Virus record (IMG/VR): IMGVR_UViG_3300023284_000558
Location: 1-31,211 of that record
From: a virus
Direction: 5' to 3' (one strand)
Length of the DNA stretch: 31,211 nt
Of this stretch, positions 14,693 through 21,252 are shown one piece after another. The translations under genes and the position numbers were made by a program. How positions within the stretch are numbered: position 1 is the first letter of the stretch; every line of letters starts with the position of its first letter. A model generated the notes under the pieces. It saw only the letters and a list, made by a program, of their open reading frames with translations, had not been told where the DNA came from and searched no databases.

Positions 14693-15066
14693 CTCGGCCT
14701 CTCTTCTGGAGACATATCCCGATCAGTATCCGCAGGCTGATCCTGGTTCCTCTCGAACCTGGACAGTGAGAGGTGAGCATCGAAGCCCACGCGATCTACC
14801 GCGCAAGAGGGACAGCCTACAATCCCATTCCCGACATACACCATGCCGCGGCTACATTTGGGGCAGACGAAATCGAAGCCGCGCTGCGTGTGCTTGTAAT
14901 GGGCTTTCAGTTTTTTCATTTCCTTCCTGAAGTCCCGCCTCTCGATCTCCATCAGGGTTTCATTTCGCGTCGCCTCTAACGCGATAGTCGCAGACTCTTT
15001 CCTCAGTCGCAGCACTTCCTTCTGTGCCGACTTCGCCCACTTCCTCCAGTTGATTTTCCTTGTCAT
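14689..15066 (-). CDS. Zinc-ribbon protein with N-terminal coiled coil (125 aa)
   Basis: Two CxxC knuckles, DFVCPKCSRGMVYVGNGIVG followed by CPSCAVDRVG, form a classic zinc ribbon. It is preceded by ~55 residues of basic, charged helix (KWAKSAQKEVLRLRKESATI, RRDFRKEMKKLKAHYKHTQR) that may form a coiled coil. The C-terminus is acidic and disordered. Probably a nucleic-acid- or protein-binding accessory protein. Start ATG at 15066. Confidence 0.7.
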   Translation of the reverse strand: MTRKINWRKWAKSAQKEVLRLRKESATIALEATRNETLMEIERRDFRKEMKKLKAHYKHTQRGFDFVCPKCSRGMVYVGNGIVGCPSCAVDRVGFDAHLSLSRFERNQDQPADTDRDMSPEERPR

Positions 15067-15081
15067 GAACCCTTTTCCTTT

Positions 15082-15348
15082 CTATTGAGAACTCGGAGAG
15101 ACCGGACCACCGGCCATGTCCAGCTCCAGCTTGTCGGCCAGCTCCCGGATCATCGTGATCATGTCCCGTCTCTGCGCGTTGGAGATCCAGGTGGATTCCT
15201 TTCCGTTGAACTCGAACATCAGCAGGGCGAAGCCCCAACCCTTGGGCGTCACGGCACCGATGCGGGCGGCGATCTCCCGGCAGTTCGCCTCGGCCCTCTT
15301 GAGCCGTTCGCTGGGGTCAGGAAGCCCTTGGCGGCGTACGTCGGTCAT
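15082..15348 (-). CDS. Small hypothetical protein (88 aa)
   Basis: The ATG at 15348 overlaps the stop of the upstream gene (ATGA). Helical N-terminus (PSERLKRAEANCREIAARIG), a short hydrophobic strand (GWGFALLMFEFNGKESTWIS) and a C-terminal amphipathic helix (RRDMITMIRELADKLELDM). This organisation is seen in many small phage accessory proteins but no named family was recognised. Confidence 0.6.
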   Translation of the reverse strand: MTDVRRQGLPDPSERLKRAEANCREIAARIGAVTPKGWGFALLMFEFNGKESTWISNAQRRDMITMIRELADKLELDMAGGPVSPSSQ

Positions 15349-15683
15349 TTCGATTCCCCCTTTTCACGTCGTCTCTTCTCGGCGACCATCGCGGTGGCCA
15401 TGTCGTAACTGGCCTTGGCGATGTCCGCGTCGCTCCCGGCCTTCATCGCTTTCTCCAACTCCGCGACTTGAACTTCGGTGAGCGTCGCCATTTTCTGCAC
15501 GAGCGTTCCGATGTAGACGTTCACGGCGATGGCCAGTGTCGTGGTCTCCATCACGCCCTCAGCGAAGTAATCGAGCAGGGACATCCCGTACTCCTGGTTG
15601 TAGGGGGTCGGCTTCCCCCCGCTGGGGTCTGCCTGGTACTCCGTGACCGGGAAGACCGATCCTCCGTTGTCGATGTCAGCCAT
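15345..15683 (-). CDS. Conserved small phage protein (112 aa)
   Basis: ATG at 15683 with GAAGGAGAAGGG upstream. The N-terminus DIDNGGSVFPVTEYQADPSG, with a following GMSLLDYFAEGVMETT, matches a widespread type of small phage protein with a 'GG.AFP...G..GMSLRDYFA' pattern, usually annotated as hypothetical. The middle is moderately hydrophobic (TLAIAVNVYIGTLVQKMATL); the C-terminus is helical and charged. Function unknown. Confidence 0.65.
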   Translation of the reverse strand: MADIDNGGSVFPVTEYQADPSGGKPTPYNQEYGMSLLDYFAEGVMETTTLAIAVNVYIGTLVQKMATLTEVQVAELEKAMKAGSDADIAKASYDMATAMVAEKRRREKGESK

Positions 15684-15735
15684 GAACCCTTCTCCTTCCA
15701 TCTGGTTAAAGAATGAAACTCACCGGTGGGGCCGG

Positions 15736-16032
15736 TCATCCGTTGGCGCGGGGGGTCGGTCCTGCCTTTTCCTCCTGCTCGCACCAGGTGCAGACCGATA
15801 TGAGCAGGACCCCATGCAGACACGTTCGGAAGACATCCCAGGGATTCCTCTGTCCGTGTTTGAACAGCGGCGACAGCTCCTTCTCGCGCCGCCAGAACTC
15901 GAAGCCACAGCGCGAACAGGACTTCGTCGTGATCGACTTCCCCGGCATCAGCCCGAGCGGGACCGCGGAGAAGTACGACATTACGGGCCAGTGCCCCTTC
16001 CACCAACAGACCAGGCGCCGCCACCACTTCAT
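15736..16032 (-). CDS. Small Cys-rich protein (98 aa)
   Basis: ATG at 16032 with AAGGAGG five nt upstream; a GTG at 16035 is too close to it. It begins MKWWRRLVCWWKGHWPVMSY and has a CSRCGFEFWRREKEL knuckle in the middle, with further Cys/His (FKHGQRNPWDV, CLHGVLLISVCTWCEQEEK). The arrangement 'CWWKGH....CSRCG' is typical of small phage zinc-ribbon proteins. The N-terminus is Trp-rich and basic and could associate with membrane or nucleic acid. Confidence 0.6.
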   Translation of the reverse strand: MKWWRRLVCWWKGHWPVMSYFSAVPLGLMPGKSITTKSCSRCGFEFWRREKELSPLFKHGQRNPWDVFRTCLHGVLLISVCTWCEQEEKAGPTPRANG

Positions 16033-16044
16033 CACAGCCTCCTT

Positions 16045-16386
16045 CTATTCACTAACTCCCAACTCGATCTGGCCCAACGTATGACGGAAACGGATCTTCT
16101 TGCACTTCGCTATGTCCGTGGCGCGGTCGGCAGACTCAATCGCCGTTTCGACCATTCGGCCCTCGAATTCCACCATCGGATTGCTGACGCTGGCCGGGTA
16201 CTCGAACACGTCCAGCGACCAATACCAATAATCCATTCCGTGTGCGTAGCCGTTCATCAAGGCTTCCTGGTCTCGCGTGATGCAGAAGGCTTCAGGTCTG
16301 GCCTCAAACTTGATGCCGCATTCATCCCTCAGCCGTCGAGCGATCCTTTCGGCCAGCTTCGTCGGTTTGTGAAAACGTCCAGCCAC
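16045..16386 (-). CDS. Hypothetical protein (113 aa)
   Basis: ATG at 16386, immediately following the stop of the 85-aa gene. Basic helical N-terminus (KPTKLAERIARRLRDECGIK) followed by ARPEAFCITRDQEALMNGYA and GMDYWYWSLDVFEYPASVS. No known motif is recognised. Part of the dense accessory cluster. Confidence 0.6.
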   Translation of the reverse strand: MAGRFHKPTKLAERIARRLRDECGIKFEARPEAFCITRDQEALMNGYAHGMDYWYWSLDVFEYPASVSNPMVEFEGRMVETAIESADRATDIAKCKKIRFRHTLGQIELGVSE

Positions 16387-16644
16387 TCAGTGATTCTCCC
16401 GCCACTTGTCTATTGTCCCGAACACGCGACGGATCAGATCGGCGGCCACAGCGCCGAGGTTGGGACTACCCCCAAAATCTCGGCACTCTACCATCTCCAC
16501 CTTTCCGTTGATCTTCAGGTCCAACTGGTACCCGTGAGGCACCAGCGTAAAATCGAACGTGACGTGAGGACTGTCGCCTTGGCTTTTGATCTCTCTGTCC
16601 AAAGCAATCGCTATCGCCCTGTTTGCGCTTTTTCGATCTACCAT
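16387..16644 (-). CDS. Small hypothetical protein (85 aa)
   Basis: ATG at 16644 with GAGAGG upstream; a longer form starting at 16689 lacks an SD and would overlap the upstream gene. The product has a helical start (MVDRKSANRAIAIALDREIK), a beta-rich middle (HVTFDFTLVPHGYQLDLKIN) and a helical end (AVAADLIRRVFGTIDKWRE). No family recognised. Confidence 0.6.
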   Translation of the reverse strand: MVDRKSANRAIAIALDREIKSQGDSPHVTFDFTLVPHGYQLDLKINGKVEMVECRDFGGSPNLGAVAADLIRRVFGTIDKWRENH

Positions 16645-16655
16645 GGGGCCGCCTC

Positions 16656-16802
16656 TCAATGCTTGGTCTGACAGCGTCCTCGATTCCACACGCGACGATC
16701 CTTCCCACGGACCAGGTAGTGTCGGCGTTTGTAGCAGTACGCGATCCGCAGCCCGACCCGGTACATCTCCGTGCCGCGCTTTACGATTGTCTCATAGTCC
16801 AT
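16656..16802 (-). CDS. Very small basic protein (48 aa)
   Basis: ATG at 16802 with a strong AAGGGGAG SD, TGA at 16656-16658. The product begins MDYETIVKRGTEMYRVGLRI and contains AYCYKRRHYLVRGKDRR, so it is strongly basic. It starts within the end of the preceding small gene (11-nt overlap). The good SD is the main evidence that it is real; function unknown. Confidence 0.5.
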   Translation of the reverse strand: MDYETIVKRGTEMYRVGLRIAYCYKRRHYLVRGKDRRVWNRGRCQTKH

Positions 16803-16944
16803 GTTCTCCCCTTCCGCGATCGCACCGAGCATCGAAGGCCCGCGCCCGCTCGATCCATAGCCGAGTCGGCCGTCCTTTCCCGACCCCGATCACAAGGACC
16901 AATCCAAACGCCCGCAGTAGCCGATTGATCGTCCAGAGCTTCAC
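16792..16944 (-). CDS. Very small basic protein (50 aa)
   Basis: GTG at 16944 overlaps the TGA of the exonuclease gene (GTGA), with GGGAG about eight nt upstream. The product reads VKLWTINRLLRAFGLVLVIG then a basic tail rich in Arg. One short hydrophobic stretch (residues 13-22) could insert in the membrane. The coupled start and lack of an alternative gene in this gap support it, but it could be spurious. Confidence 0.4.
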   Translation of the reverse strand: MKLWTINRLLRAFGLVLVIGVGKGRPTRLWIERARAFDARCDRGRGEHGL

Positions 16945-17453
16945 TTCAGAATCTCCCGATGGATCTGCATCGCCGCCCGCGCGTCACTGAGGGCCCGGTG
17001 CGCGTCGGGCATCTCCACCTTGAAGTGTGCGGCGGCTTCGCCGAGTCGGGGCATCTTCCCCAGCTTCATGATCTTGTTCGCCGCCTGCATCACGCAGTCG
17101 CCCCAAACCGACAGAGGAATCTTCCACGGGTCCATCTCCAAGAATTTCGAGTCGAAGCCCGAATTGAAGGCGTGGAAGTTCTTGTCTTTGACCTGTCGCA
17201 GAACTGCCCGTAAAGACGCGGCCGCAGTAGCAGGGCCGACCCCGACTTCCACAAGCTGGGGGCTGATCTTGTTCACGGCGAGGGCCTTGTATGCCTCGGG
17301 AGACTTGAGCGCCTCCGGTCCGGGGTTGACGATGACCGACAAGGCTGCGATCTCTTGCCAGTCGTCAGACACCACGACGGCCCCGATCTCGATAATCCGC
17401 GCGCCCTTCCTTCGCATGAAACCAGTTGTCTCGACGTCCATGTAAGCTCTCAT
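16941..17453 (-). CDS. DnaQ-like DEDDh 3'-5' exonuclease (170 aa)
   Basis: All exonuclease motifs are visible: Exo I D6 and E8 in YMDVETTGF, Exo II D101 in HAFNSGFDSKFL, and Exo IIIe H152 and D157 in PDAHRALSDARAA. This is a stand-alone exonuclease of the RNase T/DnaQ superfamily that degrades DNA or RNA from the 3' end using two metal ions. Phages use such enzymes for proofreading, recombination or nucleotide recycling. No DNA polymerase is seen in the window, so the partner is unknown. The start overlaps the preceding stop (ATGA). Confidence 0.85.
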   Translation of the reverse strand: MRAYMDVETTGFMRRKGARIIEIGAVVVSDDWQEIAALSVIVNPGPEALKSPEAYKALAVNKISPQLVEVGVGPATAAASLRAVLRQVKDKNFHAFNSGFDSKFLEMDPWKIPLSVWGDCVMQAANKIMKLGKMPRLGEAAAHFKVEMPDAHRALSDARAAMQIHREILK

Positions 17454-17707
17454 TGTTTCACCTCGATGCGTATTTCCGACGGGCGAATTCCCGCCGGGAT
17501 GTGGTATTTCATCGTGACGCCTGCCTTGATCGGATACGCCATCGGACCAGACGGCAGGCCTATGTCAGCCGTGATCACGATGTCGAACGGCAGCCCGTTC
17601 TTGAACCAGATGTCGATCTGCTTCTGCTTCGAGCTGCAACTGATCAGCGCGACGTGGATGATCAGAACGATCAGCAGCCCGAGTCCGTTTCCCCTTCTCT
17701 GCTTCAT
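17450..17707 (-). CDS. Small lipoprotein (85 aa)
   Basis: A basic start (MKQRRGNG), a hydrophobic stretch (LGLLIVLIIHVALI) and a lipobox with cysteine at 24 (LISCSS) indicate signal peptidase II processing and lipid anchoring. The mature ~60 residues form a beta-rich domain (IDIWFKNGLPFDIVITADIG, then a Pro/Tyr-rich end). It is translationally coupled to the upstream membrane protein (ATGA). The pair could be an inner-membrane/outer-membrane spanin couple or a superinfection-exclusion lipoprotein; the sequence does not decide between these. Confidence 0.65.
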   Translation of the reverse strand: MKQRRGNGLGLLIVLIIHVALISCSSKQKQIDIWFKNGLPFDIVITADIGLPSGPMAYPIKAGVTMKYHIPAGIRPSEIRIEVKQ

Positions 17708-18102
17708 GGTTGACTCCCTCTCATTGGTGGCGCTGGATCCGGTGTCGGCGGTGGCCTGCGGGGGTCGTCATCTTCTTCAACATGGAAGCCTGGCGGCCGC
17801 GTCGCAATGGTCCAATTTGTAGTCCCTCGCCGTACGATCACGCTTCCCGGCATTTGCATCGACCTGAGAAGGGCCTCCCTCCGCGTCTGGAATACCTCAG
17901 ACAACGTCTCTGTATTGAAGGCCCCGTCGAGCTCCGGTATGTCCTCCCGTGTCAGTACCTGCTCAGTCCGCATTCCGTCCAAGAAGTTGTCGTCGCGCAG
18001 CCGCTTCGCCGACCTCCAAACTCGTAGAGCGAACCACGTCATGCTGAACGCACCGGCAGCGAAGGACCCGATGCAGACCAGGCCGAGCAACAACCAGTTC
18101 AT
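17704..18102 (-). CDS. Membrane protein with N-terminal anchor (132 aa)
   Basis: ATG at 18102 with GTAGGAGG upstream. Residues 3-27 form one transmembrane segment (WLLLGLVCIGSFAAGAFSMT), followed by a basic stretch (RVWRSAKRLRDDN), which predicts that the C-terminal part stays in the cytoplasm, or outside if the segment is a signal anchor. The soluble part (LTREDIPELDGAFNTETLSE) ends in a Pro-rich tail. Coupled to a downstream lipoprotein gene. Not recognised as a family; a spanin or exclusion role is possible. Confidence 0.6.
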   Translation of the reverse strand: MNWLLLGLVCIGSFAAGAFSMTWFALRVWRSAKRLRDDNFLDGMRTEQVLTREDIPELDGAFNTETLSEVFQTRREALLRSMQMPGSVIVRRGTTNWTIATRPPGFHVEEDDDPRRPPPTPDPAPPMRGSQP

Positions 18103-18111
18103 AGTTCCCTC

Positions 18112-18594
18112 CTACTTCGATTTGGCCTTCAGCTTCTTGTTCTCTTTGTCCTGCCGCTTCTGGATCTTCTTGATGTCCTTGAGGATCTCCCGGACGCCCG
18201 GACTGAGACCCTCCGGTGGGATCTTCAGCAGGCACTGATGCAGGTTCTCGTATGCGTCGACCAGGTGCAGATGCTGCAGCGGGAAACTGCCGACGGCGTT
18301 GTCCATCTGTTCGCGGACCTTCAGATCCGTGACGTAGAACTTGGAGGCCAGCAGCGCCTTCCGTCGCATCCGGAGGACCATCGTCTGCCCCAGCGCCAGC
18401 TCTTTGTACCTGTCGACGACCTTCGCAATGTCTCGGCAGTCGGTGTCCAACTGGTGTATCAGCGTGTTCACCTTCTCGATGGCATCGGTAGGCGAAACCT
18501 CTTCCCCTGAAATGGAGAAGTGGATCAGCTTGTCGTCGCCGACCCACACCCCAAGATAGGGCTGCAGCGGGTTACGTTCTTTTTCGCTGACCAT
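18112..18594 (-). CDS. Hypothetical helical protein (160 aa)
   Basis: ATG at 18594 with CCGGAGGAT upstream. The N-terminal part has beta-strands (YLGVWVGDDKLIHFSISGEE), the rest is helical (IEKVNTLIHQLDTDCRDIAK, MRRKALLASKFYVTDLKVRE) and the C-terminus is lysine-rich (KKIQKRQDKENKKLKAKSK). No family recognised. Confidence 0.6.
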   Translation of the reverse strand: MVSEKERNPLQPYLGVWVGDDKLIHFSISGEEVSPTDAIEKVNTLIHQLDTDCRDIAKVVDRYKELALGQTMVLRMRRKALLASKFYVTDLKVREQMDNAVGSFPLQHLHLVDAYENLHQCLLKIPPEGLSPGVREILKDIKKIQKRQDKENKKLKAKSK

Positions 18595-18730
18595 CAATCC
18601 TCCGGATCGAAATCAGGTCCAAGGCCGCCCGCGACACGCAGTAGCGGCAGATCACACTGACCTGCCCCGTCCGGGTCTGCAGACGCGAGACGACCCACCG
18701 ATGCCCGAAACTGTTCGCGCAGGGGATCAC
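18572..18730 (-). CDS. Very small zinc-finger-like protein (52 aa)
   Basis: A GTG at 18730 overlaps the GroES stop (GTGA) and the frame runs to TAA at 18572-18574. The product contains IPCANSFGHRWVVSRL and VICRYCVSRA, giving Cys, His and CxxC spaced as in the small phage zinc-finger type 'C....GH.W......C..C'. It overlaps the following gene start by 23 bp. Coupled translation and the intact Cys/His pattern support it. Confidence 0.5.
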   Translation of the reverse strand: MIPCANSFGHRWVVSRLQTRTGQVSVICRYCVSRAALDLISIRRIDGQRKRT

Positions 18731-19053
18731 GCTTCCGCCTTCAGCGCGTCGGTTTCGTCGCCGCCTTCGATCTTGGCCAGGATGTCCTCGGCCTTCAGGA
18801 CCACGTACTTCTGTCCCGCCAGCTCGACGTCTGTGCCCACGTATGCACTGAAGACGACCGTCTCATCGACGGTCAGCGGCAGGGGTTCAGGCTTCGATCC
18901 GTTCTCCCCCGGCTTGCCCGGCCCCACAGCGATGACCTTCCCTTCGGCCCGTCGCTGCTTCGCGGCATCGGGAAGGAAGATCCCGCCTTTCGTCCGGTCG
19001 GGTTCCTCGGTCCGCTGAACGATGATATTGTCGTAGATCGGTACCAGCCGCAT
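18727..19053 (-). CDS. groES: Phage-encoded GroES/Cpn10 co-chaperonin (108 aa)
   Basis: Starts at ATG 19053 with a strong AAGGAGG; five more upstream residues are possible but lack an SD. It shows the Cpn10 fold: RLVPIYDNIIVQRTEEPDRT at the N-terminus, the mobile loop (15-31) with GGIFLPDAA, whose IFL tripeptide corresponds to the GroEL-binding IVL, then GKVIAVGPG and a final KYVVLKAEDILAK. The roof loop region (49-60) differs from host GroES. T4 gp31 is the known precedent: it caps host GroEL in place of GroES so that the capsid protein folds. No GroEL gene is seen, so the partner is presumably the host chaperonin; the large capsid polyprotein is a likely client (inference). Confidence 0.9.
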   Translation of the reverse strand: MRLVPIYDNIIVQRTEEPDRTKGGIFLPDAAKQRRAEGKVIAVGPGKPGENGSKPEPLPLTVDETVVFSAYVGTDVELAGQKYVVLKAEDILAKIEGGDETDALKAEA

Positions 19054-19075
19054 GTCGACCTCCTTCAATTGAGAA

Positions 19076-19168
19076 TTAAGACTTGAACCAGAGCTTCACC
19101 AACCAGGCGATCAGGATCAGCATCCCGGCCAGGCCGAAGATGTCCCAAAACCAGTCCCGCCACGTCAT
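19076..19168 (-). CDS. Tiny putative transmembrane protein (30 aa)
   Basis: The ATG at 19168 overlaps the RuvC stop (ATGA). The product MTWRDWFWDIFGLAGMLILI is followed by AWLVKLWFKS, one hydrophobic helix with a basic end. A longer form from an upstream ATG inside ruvC is possible. Short and without homologue in my knowledge; coupling and clear membrane character are the only support. Confidence 0.4.
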   Translation of the reverse strand: MTWRDWFWDIFGLAGMLILIAWLVKLWFKS

Positions 19169-19668
19169 TTGGTTTTTCCAGGCCATAGTTTCCCCGTGAT
19201 TTCCAACCAACCAACGCATCCCACAGCGATGGCGTCGCATTCATCTTCGAGCGGCAGCCGGTCCTGAGTGACCAGCTTCTCAGCCGCAGCCCGAACTTCA
19301 TCCTTCGTGGCTTTCCCCGTTCCTGTCAACAGCTTCTTCGCCCGGGCATGTTGGACCCCCAAGACCCTGGCGCAAACACTGGCAGCAGAGATCAACCCGA
19401 CTCCCCGCGCAGCGCCGATGACCAATGCGGTTTGAGGGTTGGATTTCTCCCCCCTCCTGACGAAAACCTTTTCCAGCACGACGTGCGTCGGCTGCCACTT
19501 TTGGAGTACTCCGGCCACGATCATCAGCAGCTGCCACAGACGGTTGTGCAGTTCCCCCTTGCTGTCGACTTCTGCCAAGCTGGTGATGATCTTCTTTCCA
19601 TCCAGCCGGGCCAGGCCGAACTTGATTGAACCGGGGTCCATGCTGACGATCACGGGTTTCTTGCTCAT
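19165..19668 (-). CDS. ruvC: RuvC-like Holliday junction resolvase (167 aa)
   Basis: The start at 19668 overlaps the preceding stop (ATGA). The RNase H-fold signature is complete: D11 in IVSMDPGSIKFGLARL, E66 in THVVLEKVFV, and the C-terminal acidic cluster E141, D142 and D145 in LEDECDAIAVG. The central region has NPQTALVIGAARGVGLISAA, the RuvC-like glycine/alanine helix. Length matches bacterial RuvC (~170). Phage resolvases cut branched DNA before packaging or during recombination. It is coupled to replication genes upstream. Confidence 0.85.
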   Translation of the reverse strand: MSKKPVIVSMDPGSIKFGLARLDGKKIITSLAEVDSKGELHNRLWQLLMIVAGVLQKWQPTHVVLEKVFVRRGEKSNPQTALVIGAARGVGLISAASVCARVLGVQHARAKKLLTGTGKATKDEVRAAAEKLVTQDRLPLEDECDAIAVGCVGWLEITGKLWPGKTK

Positions 19669-20120
19669 CCTTTGTTCTCCCTCTTCTGTTCGGCGTCGCG
19701 TCTCTCGAGGTCCCGGACCACCTGGCGATGAAAAGAACTCTTCGTCTTGCGGGCCAGCGCGCGCGCTTTCTGTAGTTGGGTCTTTGACCAGTCCATCGAC
19801 CGCTCCCGCTCCTCGGCTCTCTGTTGATTGCGTTCCTTGGCCCGGACGATGGACGCGTTGAGCGGTCCCCCGAACGGTTCGTCCTGGATCTGCTGACGGG
19901 CCTTCAGGATGGCGTTGAGGAAATCGTTCAAGGTGAGAAAGGGGAGGGGCTTCTCTCCCCGGCTCACGTTCAGACACGCCCGCTTCCACACCACAGGGTC
20001 ATCCCCCTTGATGTAAGGCCAGAGCGACTTGTCCCGCAGAGCTTCGGACATCGAGGCGTTCAGCCCGGCTTCCACGATGTCGATGCCGTCCAGGAATTCG
20101 TCCTTGGTCATGTCGGCCAT
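19665..20120 (-). CDS. Hypothetical replication-associated protein (151 aa)
   Basis: ATG at 20120 with TAGGAGA upstream, next to the replication initiator-like gene. The N-terminal ~90 residues, with MTKDEFLDGIDIVEAGLNAS, LRDKSLWPYIKGDDPVVWKR and LPFLTLNDFLNAILKARQQI, are helical and could be a small adaptor domain. The C-terminal 60 residues are very charged (RAKERNQQRAEERERSMDW). Its place just after the initiator and before RuvC is where a helicase loader would sit, but no Walker motif is present. No family recognised. Confidence 0.6.
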   Translation of the reverse strand: MADMTKDEFLDGIDIVEAGLNASMSEALRDKSLWPYIKGDDPVVWKRACLNVSRGEKPLPFLTLNDFLNAILKARQQIQDEPFGGPLNASIVRAKERNQQRAEERERSMDWSKTQLQKARALARKTKSSFHRQVVRDLERRDAEQKRENKG

Positions 20121-20121
20121 G

Positions 20122-20835
20122 CTAATCTCCTAGCGCGTCGCGCTTCTCCTTTCGGGACTGTTTCGTCTTCGACTTCCCGCCGAAGGCATTGTCGTCAAGC
20201 CACAGCACCGACCGGCCTTTGGCCTGTGCAGACGTCAGCACTTCTTTGACGGCGTCGAAGCCCAGTCGGGCCACCCAGGCTTCCACGTACGTCCGGTTCG
20301 TATTCGTCCGGCCTGGAATCTTTGCGGCCTTCACCAGCCGCATCAGCTCCTCGATTCGGATCATGTCGTCGGGGGAGTCGCCCCCCTCTCCCTTTCCTTT
20401 TCCCTTTCCCTTTCCCTTTGTGGGCACCGAGGTCCGGACTTGCGCCGGACCCAGTCCGGACTTGCGGGTGTAATCATCCTTGATCTTCAGGATGTTAGGG
20501 CAGTCCAACCTCAGGAAGTCCTCCGATTCCGTGAACGTGATCTTAGCAGATTCCGGGTAGATGCTCTGCAGGTGCTCAGCAAATGCTGAGCAGCTGCTGA
20601 GGAACTCCCGAGCAACTGCCCGCTTGGTGCGCAGCTTTTTGGCGACGTCGGCCCAGGTACAGCCGACGGCCCAGCTGATTTCGACGCCTTCGTCGTTGAC
20701 GATGGGTTTTCCGCGTCCGGCGATCAGTTCGATCAAGGACCAGTACCAGCCGAGACCCCGCATCCCCCACTTCCGGATGACATATTGCAGGAAGGGGTCC
20801 TGGTCGGCGTCGGTCATGTGCTTGAAGTATCGCAT
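20122..20835 (-). CDS. Replication initiator-like protein (237 aa) carrying a putative origin
   Basis: ATG at 20835 with AGAGGG close upstream. The N-terminal ~120 residues (MRYFKHMTDADQDPFLQYVI, then KWGMRGLGWYWSLIELIAG) match the N-terminal winged-helix type of phage replication proteins (DUF4373/Lin1244-like: 'F.HD......YG..GYGIYW.LIE'). A lysine/glycine linker encoded by AAAGGG hexamers separates it from a C-terminal region (NRTYVEAWVARLGFDAVKEV) that probably binds partners. The coding sequence itself contains an iteron module (20385-20622), like lambda O, which carries ori within its gene. This supports an initiator that binds sites in its own gene. Confidence 0.65.
   Translation of the reverse strand: MRYFKHMTDADQDPFLQYVIRKWGMRGLGWYWSLIELIAGRGKPIVNDEGVEISWAVGCTWADVAKKLRTKRAVAREFLSSCSAFAEHLQSIYPESAKITFTESEDFLRLDCPNILKIKDDYTRKSGLGPAQVRTSVPTKGKGKGKGKGEGGDSPDDMIRIEELMRLVKAAKIPGRTNTNRTYVEAWVARLGFDAVKEVLTSAQAKGRSVLWLDDNAFGGKSKTKQSRKEKRDALGD
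20385..20460 (-). repeat. Three TCCGGAC-type boxes with exact 11-bp spacing, followed by AAAGGG hexamers (module B)
   Basis: On the minus strand TCCGGAC begins at 20460 and 20438, with TCCGGCG at 20449, all 11 bp apart. The gap to the iterons upstream is exactly 85 bp. AAAGGG hexamers follow at 20385-20420 and encode the GKGKGK linker. The 11-bp period runs across codon phases. Module A at 6482-6559 has the same layout. Confidence 0.75.
20546..20622 (-). repeat. Seven tandem 11-bp iterons (module B)
   Basis: Read on the minus strand: CGGGCAGTTGC, TCGGGAGTTCC, TCAGCAGCTGC, TCAGCATTTGC, TGAGCACCTGC, AGAGCATCTAC, CCGGAATCTGC. The consensus NNRGCANNTGC is the same as in module A. Lies inside the initiator gene, where an 11-bp period is not explained by codons. 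Confidence 0.8.
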
Positions 20836-20877
20836 CAACCCTCTCTCAGATGTTGCGGGCGTCCGCTCTCTCCTGAA

Positions 20878-21252
20878 TCAATACCGGACCTTCCGAAAGA
20901 CCAAGTACTCCTCCAGCCGGGGATCCTGCTCGATCAGCCACCGGGCGATGTAGGCCCGGTGGTTGTTGTTGATCTTGTACTTCTCGCCGTAGTTGAAGGT
21001 GACGTGCCAGCGGACCCGTTCCGTGATCAAGCTGGCGCTGAATCTCCGCTTGCGACTGGCCATCGCCCGGGCGTACTTCAAGAACAGTCGGGCGATGGCC
21101 GGGTGCTTGAGGATCCACTTGGCCGCCTGTCGACGGAGATCCCGGTCGCCGGGGCTTTCCCCGGCGGCCGGTTCGATCTCCTTCGGTTTCTTGAACAGGC
21201 AGCGATGCGGAGGCACGTCGTCCTTTTCACCACAGTACTGACAGACGAACAT
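20878..21252 (-). CDS. Conserved phage protein with N-terminal zinc knuckle (124 aa)
   Basis: ATG at 21252 directly before the ParB stop region. The N-terminus MFVCQYCGEKDDVPPHRC carries a probable zinc site (C4, C7, H16, C18). The rest, with LKHPAIARLFLKYARAMASR, KRRFSASLITERVRWHVTFN and KINNNHRAYIARWLIEQDPR, matches a recurring phage pattern ('RFS...L.E..RW......FK.NNN...YYAR.L') usually annotated as hypothetical and located near recombination or replication genes. Function unknown. Confidence 0.65.
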   Translation of the reverse strand: MFVCQYCGEKDDVPPHRCLFKKPKEIEPAAGESPGDRDLRRQAAKWILKHPAIARLFLKYARAMASRKRRFSASLITERVRWHVTFNYGEKYKINNNHRAYIARWLIEQDPRLEEYLVFRKVRY

